Below are positions 5,705 to 6,847 of a DNA stretch of 6,847 nt, piece after piece. Positions within the stretch are counted from its first letter, which is position 1. Each line of letters starts with the position of its first letter. A model generated the notes under the pieces. It made no database searches. It was not told where the DNA came from and saw only the letters and a list, made by a program, of their open reading frames with translations. The DNA lies in contig JAEWSV010000106.1 in assembly GCA_023398155.1 (NCBI GenBank), positions 1 to 6,847 on the forward strand, in the 5' to 3' direction. The DNA is from Spirochaetota bacterium (GTDB lineage Bacteria; Spirochaetota; Spirochaetia; Treponematales; Breznakiellaceae). The position numbers were made by a program, and so were the translations under genes.

Positions 5705-6847
5705 TCAAAGGCAGGCGGCGAGGAGGCTCTCGTAGTCGGCCGCGGAAAGCGGTACGGGGTTGGTCTTGGTCGCGGCTGCGGACGCGAGGGAAGCGAGATC
5801 GGCCGCGGTCACCCCGTACGTGCTGAAACGCGGTAGCCGGGCGAGCGCGGCGAGCCGAGCGAGCTCGCGGAACAAGAGGTCGAGCCCGCGCTCAAGCGCC
5901 GCTCCTGAGAGCGCTGCTCCTCGGCGCGCCGCTTTTGAGAGCGCCGTTCCTTGGAGCGTCGAACCAAGGAGCGCCGCTCCGTGGAGCGCCGCGTCGCTTC
6001 CGGGACCCGGGTCTTCGCCCGCTGAAGCTAAAAGGTACCCGGCGCGGGCGTAGGCGGTGAGGGCCGCCCTCCCCGTCCCCTCCGCGCCGCCGTTCTCCGC
6101 GAGGCGCTTCACGTTGAGCCGCGTCGCCCCGCCGAGGAGCGCGCCGCAGGCCGCGCCGTGCGGCAGGGGGAAACGGCCGCCGAGCGGCGAGGCGAGCGCG
6201 TGGACGGCGCCGAGCCCCGCGTTCGCGAGACCCACGCCGGAAAGGAAAGCCGCATAGGCCATCCCCGATCTCGCCTCCACGTCGGCGCCGTTCTCCAGGA
6301 CCCGATCGAAGGACCGCGCGAAGGCCGCCACGCCGCTCGCGCAGAGGGCCGCGGTCATCGGCGATGAGGCGGGAGAGGTCCAGGATTCGATGAGCTGGGT
6401 GAGGGCGTCCAGTCCGCTCGCGGCGCTGACGGAAAAGGGACAGCCGACTGAGAGTTCGGGATCGATCACGGCGGCGGCCGGAACGTAATTCTCGTGGCGG
6501 AGGGACTTCTTGAAACCGCCGGGGCCGACGCGGGAAATCACGGCGTTTTTCGTCGCCTCGCTTCCCGTGCCCGCGGTCGTCGGGCAGGCGATGAGGAAGG
6601 CGGTCTCGCCCGCTGGCGGCCGCGAGCCGACTCCCTCCAGGAATTCTTGCACTGACGGCGGCGCCTCGCCCCGTTCCCGCGCGGCGGCTGCGGCCGGAAG
6701 CATGGCCGCGATCGCCTTGCCCGCGTCCATCGCGCTCCCGCCGCCCACGGCGACGACGGCGGCTTCTCGGGGGTCGGCCCCCCGCTTCGCGCAAAGGTCG
6801 GCCAGGGCGGATCGGGCGCCGTCCACGAATTCGACTGAGGGCTCCCC
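5705..6847 (-). CDS. Iron-containing alcohol dehydrogenase family protein (5' end off window)
   Basis: NAD(P)-dependent dehydrogenase of the iron-containing (group III) alcohol dehydrogenase family; substrate unknown. The frame is open to the right edge (380 residues seen, beginning GEPSVEF), so the GTG at 6826 is not a real start; probably some 30-50 residues are missing. Visible landmarks are the dinucleotide-binding GGGSAMDAGKA, PTTAGTGSEATKNAV, IDPELS, and the metal site. Of the four usual ligands, Asp (in GLDALTQ), His (in AVHALASPLGG) and His (in LPHGAACG, 14 residues later) are present. The fourth, normally His four residues after the Asp, is Gln (codon 6397-6395). In the C-terminal domain the gene carries seven 15-bp repeats coding for AALxG-like pentapeptides. 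The C-terminus (RFSTYGVT ... TKTNPVPLS) is family-like, so the frame is intact after the repeats. It is convergent with the nitrate operon and probably belongs to another unit. Confidence 0.88.
   Translation of the reverse strand, partial: GEPSVEFVDGARSALADLCAKRGADPREAAVVAVGGGSAMDAGKAIAAMLPAAAAARERGEAPPSVQEFLEGVGSRPPAGETAFLIACPTTAGTGSEATKNAVISRVGPGGFKKSLRHENYVPAAAVIDPELSVGCPFSVSAASGLDALTQLIESWTSPASSPMTAALCASGVAAFARSFDRVLENGADVEARSGMAYAAFLSGVGLANAGLGAVHALASPLGGRFPLPHGAACGALLGGATRLNVKRLAENGGAEGTGRAALTAYARAGYLLASAGEDPGPGSDAALHGAALLGSTLQGTALSKAARRGAALSGAALERGLDLLFRELARLAALARLPRFSTYGVTAADLASLASAAATKTNPVPLSAADYESLLAACL
5892..5996. repeat. Seven tandem 15-bp units inside the dehydrogenase gene
   Basis: Seven consecutive 15-bp units with consensus close to GGAGCGCCGCTCCT on the plus strand, degenerate at several positions. 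The reduced unit GGAGCG-C-CGCTCC is itself a near-perfect palindrome (best copy 5968-5980). A further inverted repeat, TCCTTGG/CCAAGGA, spans 5948-5970. On the coding strand the units read GCG GCG CTC NNN GGA, giving A-A-L-x-G: AALHG, AALLG, STLQG, TALSK, AARRG, AALSG, AALER. The period is a multiple of three, so unit gain or loss would keep the frame. Confidence 0.85.

Noticed and set aside
5892..5996. CRISPR-like array
   Set aside because: The units are 15 bp, directly adjacent, without spacers, and lie inside a coding frame. This is a tandem repeat, not a CRISPR.
5892..6794. Minus-strand frame of 300 codons overlapping the alcohol dehydrogenase
   Set aside because: It is Arg-rich, out of frame with the dehydrogenase and lacks any motif. 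The repeated GAPRS-like stretch is just the 15-bp repeat read in another frame.

Overview
This is a bacterial, GC-rich, gene-dense window that holds a compact nitrate-reduction and molybdenum-cofactor locus. There are five protein genes and no gap longer than about 180 bp. I see no RNA gene, CRISPR array, insertion sequence or phage gene. The organism cannot be named from this sequence alone. The gene set (cytoplasmic NasA/NarB-type nitrate reductase, NarK, MoaA, fused MobB-MobA, an FNR-type operator) points to a bacterium that reduces nitrate when oxygen is low.

Layout. On the minus strand, moaA (1041-2036) is followed one base later by a mobB-mobA fusion gene (1-1039) that runs off the left edge. 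On the plus strand, divergently, narK (2215-3480) and a nitrate reductase catalytic subunit (3530-5653) form a two-gene operon. A short convergent gap with a hairpin (5654-5704) separates this from an iron-containing alcohol dehydrogenase gene on the minus strand (5705-6847), whose 5' end lies beyond the right edge.

How it fits together. NarK brings in nitrate or exchanges it for nitrite. The reductase reduces nitrate in the cytoplasm and needs bis-molybdopterin guanine dinucleotide. MoaA starts molybdopterin synthesis and MobA, aided by MobB, attaches GMP at the end. The 178-bp region between the two operons carries one FNR/DNR-like palindrome (2149-2162). Its centre is 41.5 bp from the start points implied by a -10-like hexamer on each side, so one regulator dimer could switch on enzyme and cofactor together.

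Oddities. (1) moaA has an in-frame TAG immediately before its GGEP-containing LTGGEP segment, while everything else in the gene is intact. (2) The alcohol dehydrogenase contains seven in-frame 15-bp units coding for AALxG-type pentapeptides, and a Gln where the family usually has a metal-binding His. (3) The nitrate reductase has no electron-transfer partner or nitrite reductase next to it inside the window. The loci are otherwise recognisable families; I do not see a wholly unknown system.
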